Position numbers and translations under genes: made by a program. A stretch of 64,000 bases of DNA, from NCBI RefSeq assembly GCF_003855095.1, contig NZ_CP033972.1, positions 4,898,001 to 4,962,000 on the forward strand, written 5' to 3'. The DNA comes from Gordonia insulae. GTDB lineage: Bacteria; Actinomycetota; Actinomycetes; Mycobacteriales; Mycobacteriaceae. Shown one piece after another: positions 7,973-17,066 of the stretch (position 1 is the stretch's first letter; every line of letters begins with the position of its first letter). The notes beneath the pieces were generated by a model. The model was not told the origin of the DNA. It did no database searches and saw only the letters and a program-made list of their open reading frames with translations.

Positions 7973-8728
7973 GTGATCGAACCGCAGGGCCCGCTACCAC
8001 CAGAGATCTATTGGCGACGTCGGATCGTCGCGATCGGTGGTGCGGTCGTGGCGGTCGCATTGGTCATCGGCCTCATCGTCTGGGCCACCGGCGGCAGCAA
8101 TGATCAGCCCTCGACGGCGGCCGCGTCGTCATCGGTGGCCTCGTCGACCGCCTATTCGACCGAACCCTCGGATCCCTCCGCGAGCGGAGAGGTCAGCGGC
8201 GGCGGAACCGGCGGCGGCAACGGCAATGTCGCGGCCGGTGCGCCTGGCTCGGCAGCCGCATCGTCCTCGGTGCCCGTGCCGAGCGCATCGTCGGCAGCCC
8301 CCGGACCCGTTCCCGCATCCGGACTCTGCCCCGACGCCAACATCTCGGTCGTGCTGTACACCGACAAGCCGACCTACACCACCGGCGATCAGCCGGTGTT
8401 CACCATCGTCACCACCAACGCAGGCCTCACCGAGTGCACCCGCGACGTCGGAAAAGCCGCGCAGAACGTGATCGTGCGCAACCTCGACGGCACGCGCACG
8501 CTGTGGTCGGCGCGCGATTGCTCGCCGCTGCAGACCGTGAACAACGTGGTACTCAAGCCCTCCCAGCAAGTGCGCGACACCATCACCTGGTCGGGCACCA
8601 CCAGCAACCCCGGCTGCGACAGGCCGCGTGTGCCCATCGCGGTCGGGGCCTACCAGGCCATCGGAAAGATCGGCGAGAAGGAATCCGCTCCGATCACCTT
8701 CAACGTGGTTGCGCCGGCCCAACCCTGA
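7973..8728 (+). CDS. Membrane-anchored extracellular protein, Rv3587c-like
   Basis: 251 residues: a short cytoplasmic start (PPEIYWRRR), one transmembrane helix (about 15-37), a Ser/Ala/Gly/Pro-rich linker of about 70 residues, and an extracytoplasmic domain of about 135 residues with three cysteines (LCPDAN, TECTRD, RDCSPL) and a fourth in NPGCDRP. Its place beside canB, as in M. tuberculosis, supports orthology with Rv3587c. The function is unknown. The GTG at 7973 is chosen because of TAGCGT 7 bases upstream and because the upstream TTG lacks support. Confidence 0.75.
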   Translation: MIEPQGPLPPEIYWRRRIVAIGGAVVAVALVIGLIVWATGGSNDQPSTAAASSSVASSTAYSTEPSDPSASGEVSGGGTGGGNGNVAAGAPGSAAASSSVPVPSASSAAPGPVPASGLCPDANISVVLYTDKPTYTTGDQPVFTIVTTNAGLTECTRDVGKAAQNVIVRNLDGTRTLWSARDCSPLQTVNNVVLKPSQQVRDTITWSGTTSNPGCDRPRVPIAVGAYQAIGKIGEKESAPITFNVVAPAQP

Positions 8729-8786
8729 GTTCGCGGTTCGTCGGAGAAGCGCCGGGGCGCGGACGTCCGCTACCCGGTCGGGGCGA

Positions 8787-9794
8787 TCAGGTCGTCGCGC
8801 GCGCGATCAGCTCGACCGGCAGGCGGATGGTCTCGGGTTCACGGCCGTCGACCAGGTCGAGGAGTCGCCGGGCGGCCGTCGCCCCGATCTCGTGTGCGGG
8901 TGAACGGATCGTCGTCAGCGGGACCGGCAGCTGCGCGACCACGGGGATGTCGTTGTAGCCGACGAGTGCCACGTCGTCGGGGATGCGGAGCCCGAGGTCG
9001 CGGGCCACGCCCATCACGCCGATGGCGATGCTGTCGGAGACCGTGAAGATCGCCCGCGGACGCTCGGCCGATGCGAGCAACGCGCGGCCGGCCTCGATGC
9101 CGCCCTCCACCTCGAATGACGAGTGCACGATCCGGCGGGCGGGAATGGTCACGGCTGCGGCGGCGAGAGCGGCCCGGAAACCGGCCACCCGATCGCTCGC
9201 GGTGGTGGCGTGCGCCGGCCCGGCGATCACGGCGAGGTCGGTGTACCCGCGATCGAGCAGATGCCGCGCCGCCAGCCGGCCGCCGTTGCGGTCGTCACCG
9301 CCGACGAACGGGAGCCCGGCCTCGGCGTGGCGCGTCACCGTCAGGAGCGGCACGTGTCCGACCGAGAGGGAGTCGATGAACGGGCGGCCCGGGTTGTGCA
9401 GGCCGCTGAGCAGCAGTCCGTCCACCTGCCGGCCGATCAGCAGTTCGATGGCGCCGCGTTGGGCGTCGAGGTCGTCGGGTGGGCTCGACAAGAGGACCGA
9501 GTATCCGGCGCGGGTGGCCGCCTTCTCGATGCCCTGGTAGGTGGTCGCGACCACGCCGTCGGTGAGGCGGGTCATCACGACCCCGAGGGTGGTGGTCTTG
9601 CGTGTGCGCAGGCTGGCCGCCCACAGATTGGGCTGGTAGCCGAGCTCCGCGGCCACCCGGCGCACCCGCGACGCCGACGCCGACCACCCGTCGGCGGGCT
9701 CGGGCTGGCGCAGCACGCGGGAGGCGGTGGAGACGTGCACGCCGGCACGTTCGGCGATCTCCTTGAGCGTGGGTGCGCGGTTGCCGTCACGCAT
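8787..9794 (-). CDS. LacI family transcriptional regulator
   Basis: 335 residues. The N-terminal helix-turn-helix and hinge (PTLKEIAERAGVHVSTASRVLRQ) are followed by a periplasmic-binding-like sensor domain (VVMTRLTDGVVATTYQGIE, VDGLLLSGL, DVALVGYNDIPV). It is divergent from the acyl-CoA dehydrogenase and CoA-transferase pair; the 113-base gap holds a repeated palindrome that is the likely operator. The ligand could be a CoA-pathway acid rather than a sugar, but this is inferred from the neighbours only. Confidence 0.88.
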   Translation of the reverse strand: MRDGNRAPTLKEIAERAGVHVSTASRVLRQPEPADGWSASASRVRRVAAELGYQPNLWAASLRTRKTTTLGVVMTRLTDGVVATTYQGIEKAATRAGYSVLLSSPPDDLDAQRGAIELLIGRQVDGLLLSGLHNPGRPFIDSLSVGHVPLLTVTRHAEAGLPFVGGDDRNGGRLAARHLLDRGYTDLAVIAGPAHATTASDRVAGFRAALAAAAVTIPARRIVHSSFEVEGGIEAGRALLASAERPRAIFTVSDSIAIGVMGVARDLGLRIPDDVALVGYNDIPVVAQLPVPLTTIRSPAHEIGATAARRLLDLVDGREPETIRLPVELIARATT

Positions 9795-9864
9795 GGGTTC
9801 GGTCCACCCCCTTCCGGTCGGCCGCCGGTTGACGCGGCTGCGGATCCCGACCTACGTTAGTCGA

Positions 9865-9892
9865 TGCAATCGTTCTTGCAATCGTTCTCGCA
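9865..9892. promoter_or_regulatory. Probable LacI-family operator, two overlapping units
   Basis: TGCAATCGTTCTTGCA at 9865-9880 has inverted arms TGCAA/TTGCA. A second copy (TGCAATCGTTCTCGCA) starts 12 bases later at 9877 and shares four bases with it. The pair lies between the LacI gene and the dehydrogenase start. Confidence 0.6.
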
Positions 9893-9907
9893 CAGCCGGA
9901 GGAACAG

Positions 9908-11095
9908 ATGTCCCGACCGCAGACCCTGAGTCAACTCTTCGCTCTCGATTCGCTTCTCGAGCCCGAGGAGATCGCGATCCGCGACACCGTCCGGAAATTC
10001 GCCGACGAGCGCCTGCGTCCGCATGTCGCGGACTGGTTCGAGGACGCGAAGCTGCCCGCCCGGGACATCGCGAAGGAACTCGGGTCGCTCGGTGCGCTCG
10101 GCATGCATCTGGAGGGGTACGGCTGCCCGGGCCTCAGCGCGACGACCTACGGTCTGGCGTGCCTCGAACTCGAGGCGGTGGACTCGGGTATCCGCAGTCT
10201 CGTCTCGGTGCAGGGCTCGCTGGCGATGTTCTCCATCCATCATTGGGGCAGCGAGGAGCAGAAGCAGGAGTGGTTGCCGCGCATGGCCGCCGGTGACGCG
10301 ATCGGATGTTTCGGACTGACCGAGCCCGATTTCGGGTCCAATCCGGCCGGGATGCGCACCCACGCCAAGCGCGACGGCGACGACTGGGTGCTCAACGGCA
10401 CCAAGATGTGGATCACCAACGGCTCGATCGCCGACGTCGCCGTCGTCTGGGCGCAGACCGACCTCGCCGACAGCCCGGGCGGCATCCGCGGATTCGTCGT
10501 CCCCACCGACACCCCCGGCTTCTCCGCCCCGGAGATCCACAAGAAGGTCTCGCTGCGCGCGTCGGTCACCTCCGAACTCGTGCTCGACGACGTCCGCCTC
10601 CCGCAGTCGGCGATGCTGCCCGAGGCGCAGGGACTCCGCGGACCCCTCACGAGTCTCGGTGAGGCCCGCTTCGGCATCATCTTCGGCGCCATGGGCGCCG
10701 CGCGGGACTGTCTCGAGGTCGCCATCGACTACTCGCAGACGCGGGAGGTGTTCGACAAGCCGCTCGCCGGTTACCAGCTGACCCAGGCCAAGATCGCCGA
10801 CATGGCACTCGAGGTGGGCAAGGGGCACCTGCTGGCCTACCACCTCGGCCGCCTCAAAGACCGCGGCGAGATCACCCCCGAGCAGGTCAGCACCGGCAAG
10901 CTCAACAGCGTGCGCGAGGCCATCGCCATCGCCCGCGAGTGCCGAACCATCTTGGGCGCCAACGGGATCACCCTCGAGTATCCGGTCATCCGGCACGCCA
11001 ACAACCTCGAGTCGGTGCTCACCTACGAGGGCACCTCGGAGGTCCACCAGCTGACCATCGGCAAGGCGCTCACGGGCGAGGGCGCATTCCGGTGA
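9908..11095 (+). CDS. Acyl-CoA dehydrogenase, glutaryl-CoA dehydrogenase type
   Basis: 395 residues. FAD flavoenzyme acting on an acyl-CoA. Seen: FGLTEPDFGSNPAGM and KMWITNGSIAD (FAD and substrate site), the catalytic glutamate in LTYEGTSEVH near residue 379, and the glutaryl-CoA-type start LEPEEIAIRDTVRKFADERLRP and YGCPGLS. Glutaryl-CoA dehydrogenase oxidises and decarboxylates glutaryl-CoA to crotonyl-CoA in lysine breakdown. GGAGG lies 6 bases before the ATG. The stop overlaps the CoA-transferase GTG, so the two are co-translated. The substrate is inferred from family resemblance plus the partner gene. Confidence 0.85.
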   Translation: MSRPQTLSQLFALDSLLEPEEIAIRDTVRKFADERLRPHVADWFEDAKLPARDIAKELGSLGALGMHLEGYGCPGLSATTYGLACLELEAVDSGIRSLVSVQGSLAMFSIHHWGSEEQKQEWLPRMAAGDAIGCFGLTEPDFGSNPAGMRTHAKRDGDDWVLNGTKMWITNGSIADVAVVWAQTDLADSPGGIRGFVVPTDTPGFSAPEIHKKVSLRASVTSELVLDDVRLPQSAMLPEAQGLRGPLTSLGEARFGIIFGAMGAARDCLEVAIDYSQTREVFDKPLAGYQLTQAKIADMALEVGKGHLLAYHLGRLKDRGEITPEQVSTGKLNSVREAIAIARECRTILGANGITLEYPVIRHANNLESVLTYEGTSEVHQLTIGKALTGEGAFR

Positions 11096-12246
11096 GCGAC
11101 CCGCTCGGCGACGACCCGGGCGGAGCGCTCGGCGGGCTGGTGATCGCCGATTTCGGCCGGGTGCTCGCCGGGCCGTACGCGACGATGCTGCTCGCCGATC
11201 TGGGCGCCGAGGTGGTCAAGATCGAACGCCCCGGTTCGGGTGACGACACCCGCAGCTGGGGTCCGCCGTGGGTCGGGGAGGAGTCGTCGTACTTCTTGTC
11301 GGTCAACCGCAACAAGCGGTCACTGGCCCTCGATCTCGCCGACCCCGACGGGCTGGCCGCGGCCCGACGTCTCGTCGAGCGTGCGGATGTGGTCGTCGAG
11401 AATTTCCTGCCGGGCACGATGGACCGACTCGGTCTCGGCCACGACGCGGTGCGGGAGATCAACCCGGACATCGTCTACTGCTCGGTGACGGGTTTCGGCG
11501 GTGACCATCAGCTCCCCGGCTACGACCTCCTCATCCAGGCCGTCGGCGGACTGATGAGCGTCACCGGGCCGGACCCGGCCACGCCGACCAAGGTCGGTGT
11601 CGCGATGGTCGACGTGATCACCGGTCTGCATGCCGCCGTCGGCATCCTCGCGGCGCTGCGACATCGTGACCGTACGGGCGAGGGTCAGCGGGTCGAGGTG
11701 AACCTGCTGTCGTCGTTGTTGTCCGCGTTGGTGAATCAGGCGTCGGGATACGTCAGCGCCGGCGTCGTGCCGCAGGCGATGGGCAATCGCCATCCGAGCG
11801 TCGCGCCCTACGAGGTGTTCGAGACCGCGGACCGACCGCTGGTGCTCGCGGTCGGCAACGACCGACAGTTCGCGGCACTCGTCGATGTGCTCGGGCTGCC
11901 GGATATGGCGTCGGACAACCGCTTTGCCACGAATGCGGCCCGCGTCGCCCATCGCGACGAACTCGTCGAGCTGCTGACCGCCGTGCTCCGCCGGGACACC
12001 GCCGACGCATGGTTCGCCGTGCTGACGGATCGTCGGGTGCCGTGCGGTCCGCTCAACGACATCGCCGATGCCGTCGCGCTCGCCGAACGGCTCGGGCTGC
12101 AGCCGGTCGTCACCGTCGACGACCCACGCCGGGATGTCCCGATCCGGCAGGTGGCCAACCCGATCCGGATGAGCGCCACGCCGGCCACCTATCGGTCGGC
12201 GCCGCCACGACTCGACGAGGACGGACGGATCGGCCAGGAGGCGTGA
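11092..12246 (+). CDS. Class III (CaiB/BaiF) CoA-transferase
   Basis: 384 residues. Formyl-CoA-transferase fold: LVIADFGRVLAGPYATMLLADLGAEVVKIE at the start, the catalytic Asp in the region VAMVDVITG, and GLHAAVGILAALRHRDRTG. It moves CoA between acids. Beside a glutaryl-CoA-type dehydrogenase it probably activates glutarate or a similar dicarboxylate, with succinyl-CoA as likely donor (inference). The GTG at 11092 overlaps the dehydrogenase stop in GTGA; the frame is open further upstream but only as a shadow. Confidence 0.87.
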   Translation: MSDPLGDDPGGALGGLVIADFGRVLAGPYATMLLADLGAEVVKIERPGSGDDTRSWGPPWVGEESSYFLSVNRNKRSLALDLADPDGLAAARRLVERADVVVENFLPGTMDRLGLGHDAVREINPDIVYCSVTGFGGDHQLPGYDLLIQAVGGLMSVTGPDPATPTKVGVAMVDVITGLHAAVGILAALRHRDRTGEGQRVEVNLLSSLLSALVNQASGYVSAGVVPQAMGNRHPSVAPYEVFETADRPLVLAVGNDRQFAALVDVLGLPDMASDNRFATNAARVAHRDELVELLTAVLRRDTADAWFAVLTDRRVPCGPLNDIADAVALAERLGLQPVVTVDDPRRDVPIRQVANPIRMSATPATYRSAPPRLDEDGRIGQEA

Positions 12247-12292
12247 TCGGCGGCTCGACGGCGCGCCCACCGCGATCGCCTGCGCGGACCGA

Positions 12293-13375
12293 CTACTCGT
12301 AGCGTTCGATGCTGCTCTCGGCCAGCCGCGAGAGTCCCTCACGGATGTGGCGGGCCCAGATGCTGCCGATGCCCTCGACCGCCTGCAGATCGGCGGCACT
12401 CGTCGCGAGCAGCGACTGCAGGGTGCCGAAACTGCGGACCAGGCGATCGACGTGGGCGAACTGCAGTCGGGAGATCCGTGCGAGCAGTCGGTAACCGCGT
12501 GGACTCATCGCGGTGTCCTGCGCCTCGATCGTCGTCGGATAGCCGAAGGCCCCGGCGAGCAGGGTCAGATCCAGCAGATCGGCGTCGGAGAGCGCCTCGA
12601 CGGTCTCGAGCGCCTGGCGTACCTCCTCGGTGCTCGCCGGTTCGGGACTCGCGTAGTAGTCGCGCACCAGCAGTTCGCGCATCGTGTCGTTCTCGCTGAT
12701 CAGTTCCTCGAGTTGCAGGCTGACCTGTCGGCCGTTCACCCCGAGTTCGAGCACGTACTCCTCGATCTCCACCGAGACGCGGCGCACCATCTCCATCCGC
12801 TGCGCGGTCGACATGGCATCACGCAACAACACGTAATCCTCGATCTCGGCCCGCGACAGGCCGGCGATGACCTCGTCGAGTCGCATCTTGTAGCGCTCGA
12901 GGGTGGCCAGCGCGACGTTCGCGCGGGACAGGATCGGATCGGGACTCTCGACGACACGTCGTACGCCGTCGACGTAGACGCTCACGATCGACATCGAGGC
13001 GCTCACCGAGATCACCGGGTGGCGGGTTTGGATGGCGGTACGTTCGGCCGCGCGATGTCGGGTACCGGACTCCTCGGTCGGGATCGTGGGGTCCGGCACC
13101 AACTGCACGTTGGCGCGTACGATCCGTTTGCCGTCGGTCGAGAGAACCACGGCCCCATCCATTTTCGCCAACTCACGCAGACGGGTGGGGGCGAACTCGA
13201 CGTCGAGGTGGAAGCCGCCGTCGCAGATCTTCTCCACGTCGGAGTCGTGGCCGAGCACGATCAGGGCACCGGTTCCGCCGCGCAGGATGCGTTCGAGTCC
13301 GTCCCGCAACCCGGTTCCCGGCGCGACCCGCGCCAGCGTCTCCCGGGTCAGCTCGGACTTCGCGATCTCGACCAT
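12293..13375 (-). CDS. disA: DNA integrity scanning diadenylate cyclase DisA
   Basis: 360 residues. Octameric enzyme that joins two ATP into c-di-AMP and scans DNA for damage. The DAC domain (about 1-140) keeps Asp73-Gly74-Ala75 (KMDGAVV) and Arg106-His107-Arg108 (GTRHRAAE). A helical spine follows and a C-terminal RuvA-like helix-hairpin-helix ([18 protein letters not shown]). The ATG at 13375 has GGAAGGGA upstream; an earlier in-frame ATG at 13426 lies in the divergent promoter zone. The neighbours disA, radA and lpqE follow the M. tuberculosis order; RadA is a known modulator of DisA in other bacteria. Confidence 0.95.
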   Translation of the reverse strand: MVEIAKSELTRETLARVAPGTGLRDGLERILRGGTGALIVLGHDSDVEKICDGGFHLDVEFAPTRLRELAKMDGAVVLSTDGKRIVRANVQLVPDPTIPTEESGTRHRAAERTAIQTRHPVISVSASMSIVSVYVDGVRRVVESPDPILSRANVALATLERYKMRLDEVIAGLSRAEIEDYVLLRDAMSTAQRMEMVRRVSVEIEEYVLELGVNGRQVSLQLEELISENDTMRELLVRDYYASPEPASTEEVRQALETVEALSDADLLDLTLLAGAFGYPTTIEAQDTAMSPRGYRLLARISRLQFAHVDRLVRSFGTLQSLLATSAADLQAVEGIGSIWARHIREGLSRLAESSIERYE

Positions 13376-13430
13376 CGTGTCCCTTCCAATGGTGCTGCAG
13401 GCGGTTGCCCGCGTACAGCTGTACACCGAC

Positions 13431-13436
13431 TAGGGT
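13431..13436 (+). promoter_or_regulatory. Leaderless -10 element of the 13445 thioesterase
   Basis: TAGGGT, 8 bases, then GTG at 13445. Confidence 0.55.
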
Positions 13437-13444
13437 ATCGGGAC

Positions 13445-13993
13445 GTGAAGAGCGGTTTTGTGGTGCCCACCGACCTGGACCCGATCGAACGTCATCCGAA
13501 GGCGGTCGGGCCGGGCGAGCGGATGCGCATGCACAATCACATGTGTTACGGCTGCGGCGAGGACTCGCCGAACGGGCTGCATCTGGAGATATACGCCGGG
13601 GAGGGCTTCACGATCCGGGCGTCGATGGAGGTCGAGCCGCATTTCGAGGGTGGACCGGGCGTACTCCACGGGGGCATCCTGACCACCGCGTTCGACGACG
13701 TGATGGGGATGGCGCCGCTGCTGGTGGGGCCGTCGGCGGTCACCGTCCATCTGGAGGTCGACTTCCTGCGGCCGATCCCCGTCGGCTCCACGCTGGAGTT
13801 GTCCGCCACCCTGCTCGGCCGGCAGCGCCGCAAGCTGTACACCGAGGGCGTCGCGCACATCGGCGACCCCGATCAGCCGGTGGCGGTGGCGCACGCGATC
13901 TTCGTGTCCATCAACGCGCGCGAGCATTTCGCCGAGCACCTGGACAAGAGCCAGATCTCCGACGAGTACAAGCAGCGGCTGTCGCGGCCGTGA
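13445..13993 (+). CDS. PaaI-family (hotdog) acyl-CoA thioesterase
   Basis: 182 residues. Hotdog-fold hydrolase of acyl-CoA thioesters. Seen: the long hydrophobic helix after GGPGVLHGGILTTAFDDVMG, which carries the family's active-site HGG and Asp, and strands VTVHLEVDFLRPIPVGSTLE. An N-terminal CYGCGEDSPNGLHL segment, common in this subgroup, comes first. The GTG at 13445 is supported by TAGGGT 8 bases upstream. It is divergent from disA and convergent with radA. Substrate unknown. Confidence 0.85.
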   Translation: MKSGFVVPTDLDPIERHPKAVGPGERMRMHNHMCYGCGEDSPNGLHLEIYAGEGFTIRASMEVEPHFEGGPGVLHGGILTTAFDDVMGMAPLLVGPSAVTVHLEVDFLRPIPVGSTLELSATLLGRQRRKLYTEGVAHIGDPDQPVAVAHAIFVSINAREHFAEHLDKSQISDEYKQRLSRP

Positions 13994-14036
13994 GATCCCG
14001 TCGACCCGGTCGGACACGGGTCAGGGTCGACACGGG

Positions 14037-15413
14037 TCAGAACGGTGCGTTCACCGGGCTGGCCGTGCAGGCATTCACCGCCTGACCCAGATCCGACACC
14101 CGGGTGATGCGGATGCCTGCGGGCAGGTTCTCGTCGCCGCCGGCGGGCACGATCGCGTGTCGGAAGCCGAGCCGCTTCGCCTCCGCCACTCGGCGGGCCA
14201 CCGCGGTCACCCGCCGCACCTCGCCGGCCAGACCGACCTCGCCGATCGCGACCGTGGAATGCGGAATGGTCCGGCCTTCGATCGCCGAGTGGACCGAGAG
14301 GGCGATGGCCAGGTCGGCGGCCGGCTCGGTCACCCGCATCCCGCCGACAGTGGCCACGTAGATCTCGTTCTTGGCGATCTGGATGATTCCCATGCGGCTC
14401 TGCAGCACTGCCAGCACCATCGCGACACGCGCGGAGTCGAGACCGGAAACGGCCCGCCGCGGCGTCGCCATCGTCGATTCGTTGCCCAACGCCTGGATCT
14501 CGCCGACGAGTGCCCGTTTGCCGTCCATGGTCACCAGGTTCGCGGTTCCGCTCACATCGGTGTCGCGCTGATGCAGAAAGATCCCGGACGGGTCGGGCAC
14601 CTCGTGGATGCCGTCGTCGCGTTGCTCGAAGCAGCCGACCTCGTCGGCCGCACCGAACCGGTTCTTGATGCCTCGCACCATGCGGAGACTCGAGTGCCGG
14701 TCGCCCTCGAACGACAGCACGACGTCGACGAGATGCTCCAGTGACCGCGGGCCGGCGACCGCACCGTCCTTGGTGACATGCCCGACGAGGACCACCGCGA
14801 TGCCGCGGTTCTTCGCCATCGAGACCAGCGCGGTGGTCACCGCCCGGATCTGTGTGACACCGCCGGTCACCCCGTCGGTCCCGGTGGCCACGACGGTCTG
14901 CACCGAATCCACCACCACCAGTGACGGATTCACCTCGTCGACGTGCCCGAGGATGGTGGCGAGGTCGGTTTCGGCTGCGAGATAGACGTTCTGGTGGACG
15001 GCGCCGGTACGTTCGGCCCGCATCCGGACCTGCCCGGCGGACTCCTCGCCGGTGAGATACAGCGCCGTCTGACCGCGCTGCGCCCAGTGTTTGACCGTCT
15101 CGAGCAGGAGTGTGGACTTGCCGACGCCCGGCTCGCCGGCGAGCAGGATCACCGATCCGGGGACGACGCCGCGGCCGAGGACACGGTCGAGTTCCTCGAT
15201 GCCGGTGGCCACCGCGACGGATGCATTGGCGTCGATCTCGGTGATGGGTCGGGCCGGGCTGGTCGGTGCGACGCCGCCGACCCCGTTCGGACGCACGGCG
15301 GCGGCGGTCTCGTCGACGGTGCCCCATTCGCCGCACTCCGGGCAGCGGCCCACCCATTTGCCGACGGAGTGTCCGCAGGCGCTGCACCGGAACGATGATC
15401 TGGGTTTGGCCAC
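14037..15413 (-). CDS. radA: DNA repair protein RadA
   Basis: 458 residues, full length. RadA is a RecA-like branch-migration ATPase in recombination repair. Domains: zinc finger Cys10, Cys13, Cys24, Cys27 (CSACG...CPECG), Walker A GEPGVGKST at 93-101, the RadA-specific KNRFG near 257, and a C-terminal Lon-protease-like domain ending near LPAGIRITRVSDLGQAV. The GTG start at 15413 follows TAGGGT by 6 bases. Its neighbours are lpqE upstream and the convergent thioesterase. Confidence 0.95.
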   Translation of the reverse strand: MAKPRSSFRCSACGHSVGKWVGRCPECGEWGTVDETAAAVRPNGVGGVAPTSPARPITEIDANASVAVATGIEELDRVLGRGVVPGSVILLAGEPGVGKSTLLLETVKHWAQRGQTALYLTGEESAGQVRMRAERTGAVHQNVYLAAETDLATILGHVDEVNPSLVVVDSVQTVVATGTDGVTGGVTQIRAVTTALVSMAKNRGIAVVLVGHVTKDGAVAGPRSLEHLVDVVLSFEGDRHSSLRMVRGIKNRFGAADEVGCFEQRDDGIHEVPDPSGIFLHQRDTDVSGTANLVTMDGKRALVGEIQALGNESTMATPRRAVSGLDSARVAMVLAVLQSRMGIIQIAKNEIYVATVGGMRVTEPAADLAIALSVHSAIEGRTIPHSTVAIGEVGLAGEVRRVTAVARRVAEAKRLGFRHAIVPAGGDENLPAGIRITRVSDLGQAVNACTASPVNAPF

Positions 15414-15419
15414 CCGATC

Positions 15420-15425
15420 ACCCTA
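15420..15425 (-). promoter_or_regulatory. Leaderless -10 element of radA
   Basis: On the minus strand TAGGGT, 6 bases, then the GTG start of radA. Confidence 0.6.
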
Positions 15426-15468
15426 CTGATGGTTGCCGACAGCGACGGTGCGCGACGCAGAGACGACT

Positions 15469-15530
15469 CCACCCCACCTCCCGCGCATCACCTTCGTCGT
15501 GCGAAAGGTGTTGTGCGAGAGATGGGGTGG
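15469..15530 (-). other. Long imperfect stem-loop after lpqE
   Basis: Outer arms CCACCCCA (15469-15476) and TGGGGTGG (15523-15530) pair perfectly. Inner arms CGCGCATCACC and GGTGTTGTGCG pair at 9 of 11 positions. The structure spans 62 bases and starts 35 bases past the lpqE stop, so it may be its terminator or an RNA stability element. It could also be a dispersed element; one copy is seen here. Confidence 0.5.
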
Positions 15531-15565
15531 GCGGAAATCCGGGTCGAGCGAGCGGCGCCGGTCGG

Positions 15566-16228
15566 TCAGTGGCCGCCGGAGTGCTCGTCGGCGGGCGCCT
15601 CGGCCTGCCGGATCTTGTCCTCGCGGACCTGATAGGTGCCGACGTCCACCGGGGTGTTGACGGTGATCTCGCCCGACTTCTCGAAGCGGAAGGTCAGCGG
15701 TGTGGTGAGACCCGGCGCGACCGTCTTGCCCGCGCCGGTCAGCACCACGGTCGCACGCTTCTCCGCGTCGGTGGTCTTGACGTCCTGGGGCTCGAGCAGG
15801 CCGATCGGCTTGCCGGCCCGCAGCGCCTGGCCCGCGGGGATCTGGGTGTTGCCGACGATGCTGACGGTGCCGCCGTCGGGGGCGACGATCCCGGTCAGGC
15901 GGTCGTTCTCGACCGGGTCGATGTTGGTGATCACGAAGGAGACCTGGAACGGGCCGCCGTTGCCGAACACCTCGTCGGCCTTGTCCTGGGGGTACACGAT
16001 CTGCACGTTGCGCAACTGCATGCTGCCGACGTTCGCCAGGTTGCCGTTGACGGCAGGCTCCTGGTTCGCGGTCTGCGAGATCTGACCGGCACCGCACGCG
16101 GTGGTGCCGAGTGCGAGCGCGATCCCGAACGCGGCGATCGCGGTGGCCTTCATCGTCCGGTTACCGAACGCACGACCCTTTTCCGTGCGCACAACCGAAC
16201 GCCCAGCGGTTTTCCGAAGCACTGACAC
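15566..16228 (-). CDS. lpqE: Putative lipoprotein LpqE
   Basis: 220 residues. After a basic start, a hydrophobic stretch ends in the lipobox LGTTAC, followed by GAGQISQTANQEPAVNG, which closely resembles the start of mature M. tuberculosis LpqE (Rv3584, recalled). The rest is a beta-rich domain, mostly of the pattern VSFVITNIDPVENDRLTG and LTFRFEKSGEITVNTPV. Function unknown. The GTG at 16228 is preferred because GGAGG lies 5 bases upstream; it gives a long n-region of 25 residues. The ATG at 16153 gives a classic signal peptide but has no ribosome site. Confidence 0.85.
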   Translation of the reverse strand: MSVLRKTAGRSVVRTEKGRAFGNRTMKATAIAAFGIALALGTTACGAGQISQTANQEPAVNGNLANVGSMQLRNVQIVYPQDKADEVFGNGGPFQVSFVITNIDPVENDRLTGIVAPDGGTVSIVGNTQIPAGQALRAGKPIGLLEPQDVKTTDAEKRATVVLTGAGKTVAPGLTTPLTFRFEKSGEITVNTPVDVGTYQVREDKIRQAEAPADEHSGGH

Positions 16229-16534
16229 CCGTTCCTCCCAGGTAATCGAAGGCCGATGCGCACATGGCGCGAACCCTGCACTACGCAGCGTAGTGGGCGG
16301 CGGCGGCAAAAGCCCGATCGGGTGCCGGATTGGTGTCGCAATGTCGGTGTGCCGGTGGGCGTACGGGCCACTCGACGACGTCGGTGTGGGGCCGATCACG
16401 GCCCGTCCGGCGCGCGACCATTACTGCTGGCGGGAGGGTCGCGGAGGTCGATTCAGTGCGTTGACCTGCACCGTTGTGTGGGCCCTCTCGGACGCCCGTG
16501 CTAGACTGGCTCTACTCGAAAGGGGCACGGAACA
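16229..16534. other. 306-base intergenic region between lpqE and carD
   Basis: Divergent control region. The right end holds the carD promoter and ribosome site; the left end holds the lpqE ribosome site (CTGGGAGGAA on the minus strand). The open frames across it have no family pattern. I see no RNA gene. Confidence 0.6.
16502..16507 (+). promoter_or_regulatory. Candidate -10 element of carD
   Basis: TAGACT lies 27 bases before the carD start, giving a short leader with AAAGGGG as ribosome site. Confidence 0.5.
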
Positions 16535-17023
16535 TTGAATTTCAAAGTTGGCGACACCGTTGTCTACCCACATCACGGTGCTGCTCGGGTCGAGGACATC
16601 GTGACTCGGACCATCAAGGGTGAACAGATCGAATACCTGGTTCTCAAAGTCGCCGATGGTGACATGACCGTCCAGATCCCGTCGACCAAGCTCGAGTACG
16701 TCGGAGTTCGCGACGTGGTCGGCGAAGAAGGGCTGGGAGAGGTTTTCGAGGTGCTTCGCGCCCCGCATACCGAAGAACCCACCAACTGGGCCCGCCGCTT
16801 CAAGGCAAACCAGGAGAAGCTCATCTCCGGTGACATCATCAAGGTCGCCGAGATCGTTCGCGACCTCTGGCGTCGTGAGCAGGACCGTGGTCTGTCCGCA
16901 GGGGAGAAGCGCATGCTGACCCGTGCTCGCCGCGTCCTCGTCGACGAACTGTCGCTGGCACAGAACACCGACGACGAGAAGGCGACCAGCATTCTCGACG
17001 AGGTGCTGGCCGCAGCGTCCTGA
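16535..17023 (+). CDS. carD: RNA polymerase-binding transcription factor CarD
   Basis: 162 residues. CarD binds the RNA polymerase beta subunit through its N-terminal Tudor-like domain ([18 protein letters not shown]) and stabilises the open complex with a C-terminal helical domain whose tryptophan wedges DNA ([20 protein letters not shown]). It is essential in mycobacteria. The family start MxFKVGD fixes the start at a TTG, a rare initiation codon; AAAGGGG lies upstream. ispD follows after 43 bases. Confidence 0.96.
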   Translation: MNFKVGDTVVYPHHGAARVEDIVTRTIKGEQIEYLVLKVADGDMTVQIPSTKLEYVGVRDVVGEEGLGEVFEVLRAPHTEEPTNWARRFKANQEKLISGDIIKVAEIVRDLWRREQDRGLSAGEKRMLTRARRVLVDELSLAQNTDDEKATSILDEVLAAAS

Positions 17024-17066
17024 TCTCGCGTCTCCCGCACATGACTGTCCTCCCGGCGGTACCGGG

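Noticed and set aside
12347..13444. Plus-strand frame of about 370 codons antisense to disA
   Set aside because: No family pattern; the thioesterase starts only at 13445, with its own -10 element.
13994..14036. Direct repeat of CGACACGGGTCA type between convergent genes
   Set aside because: Too short and imperfect to call as a feature beyond chance in high-GC DNA.
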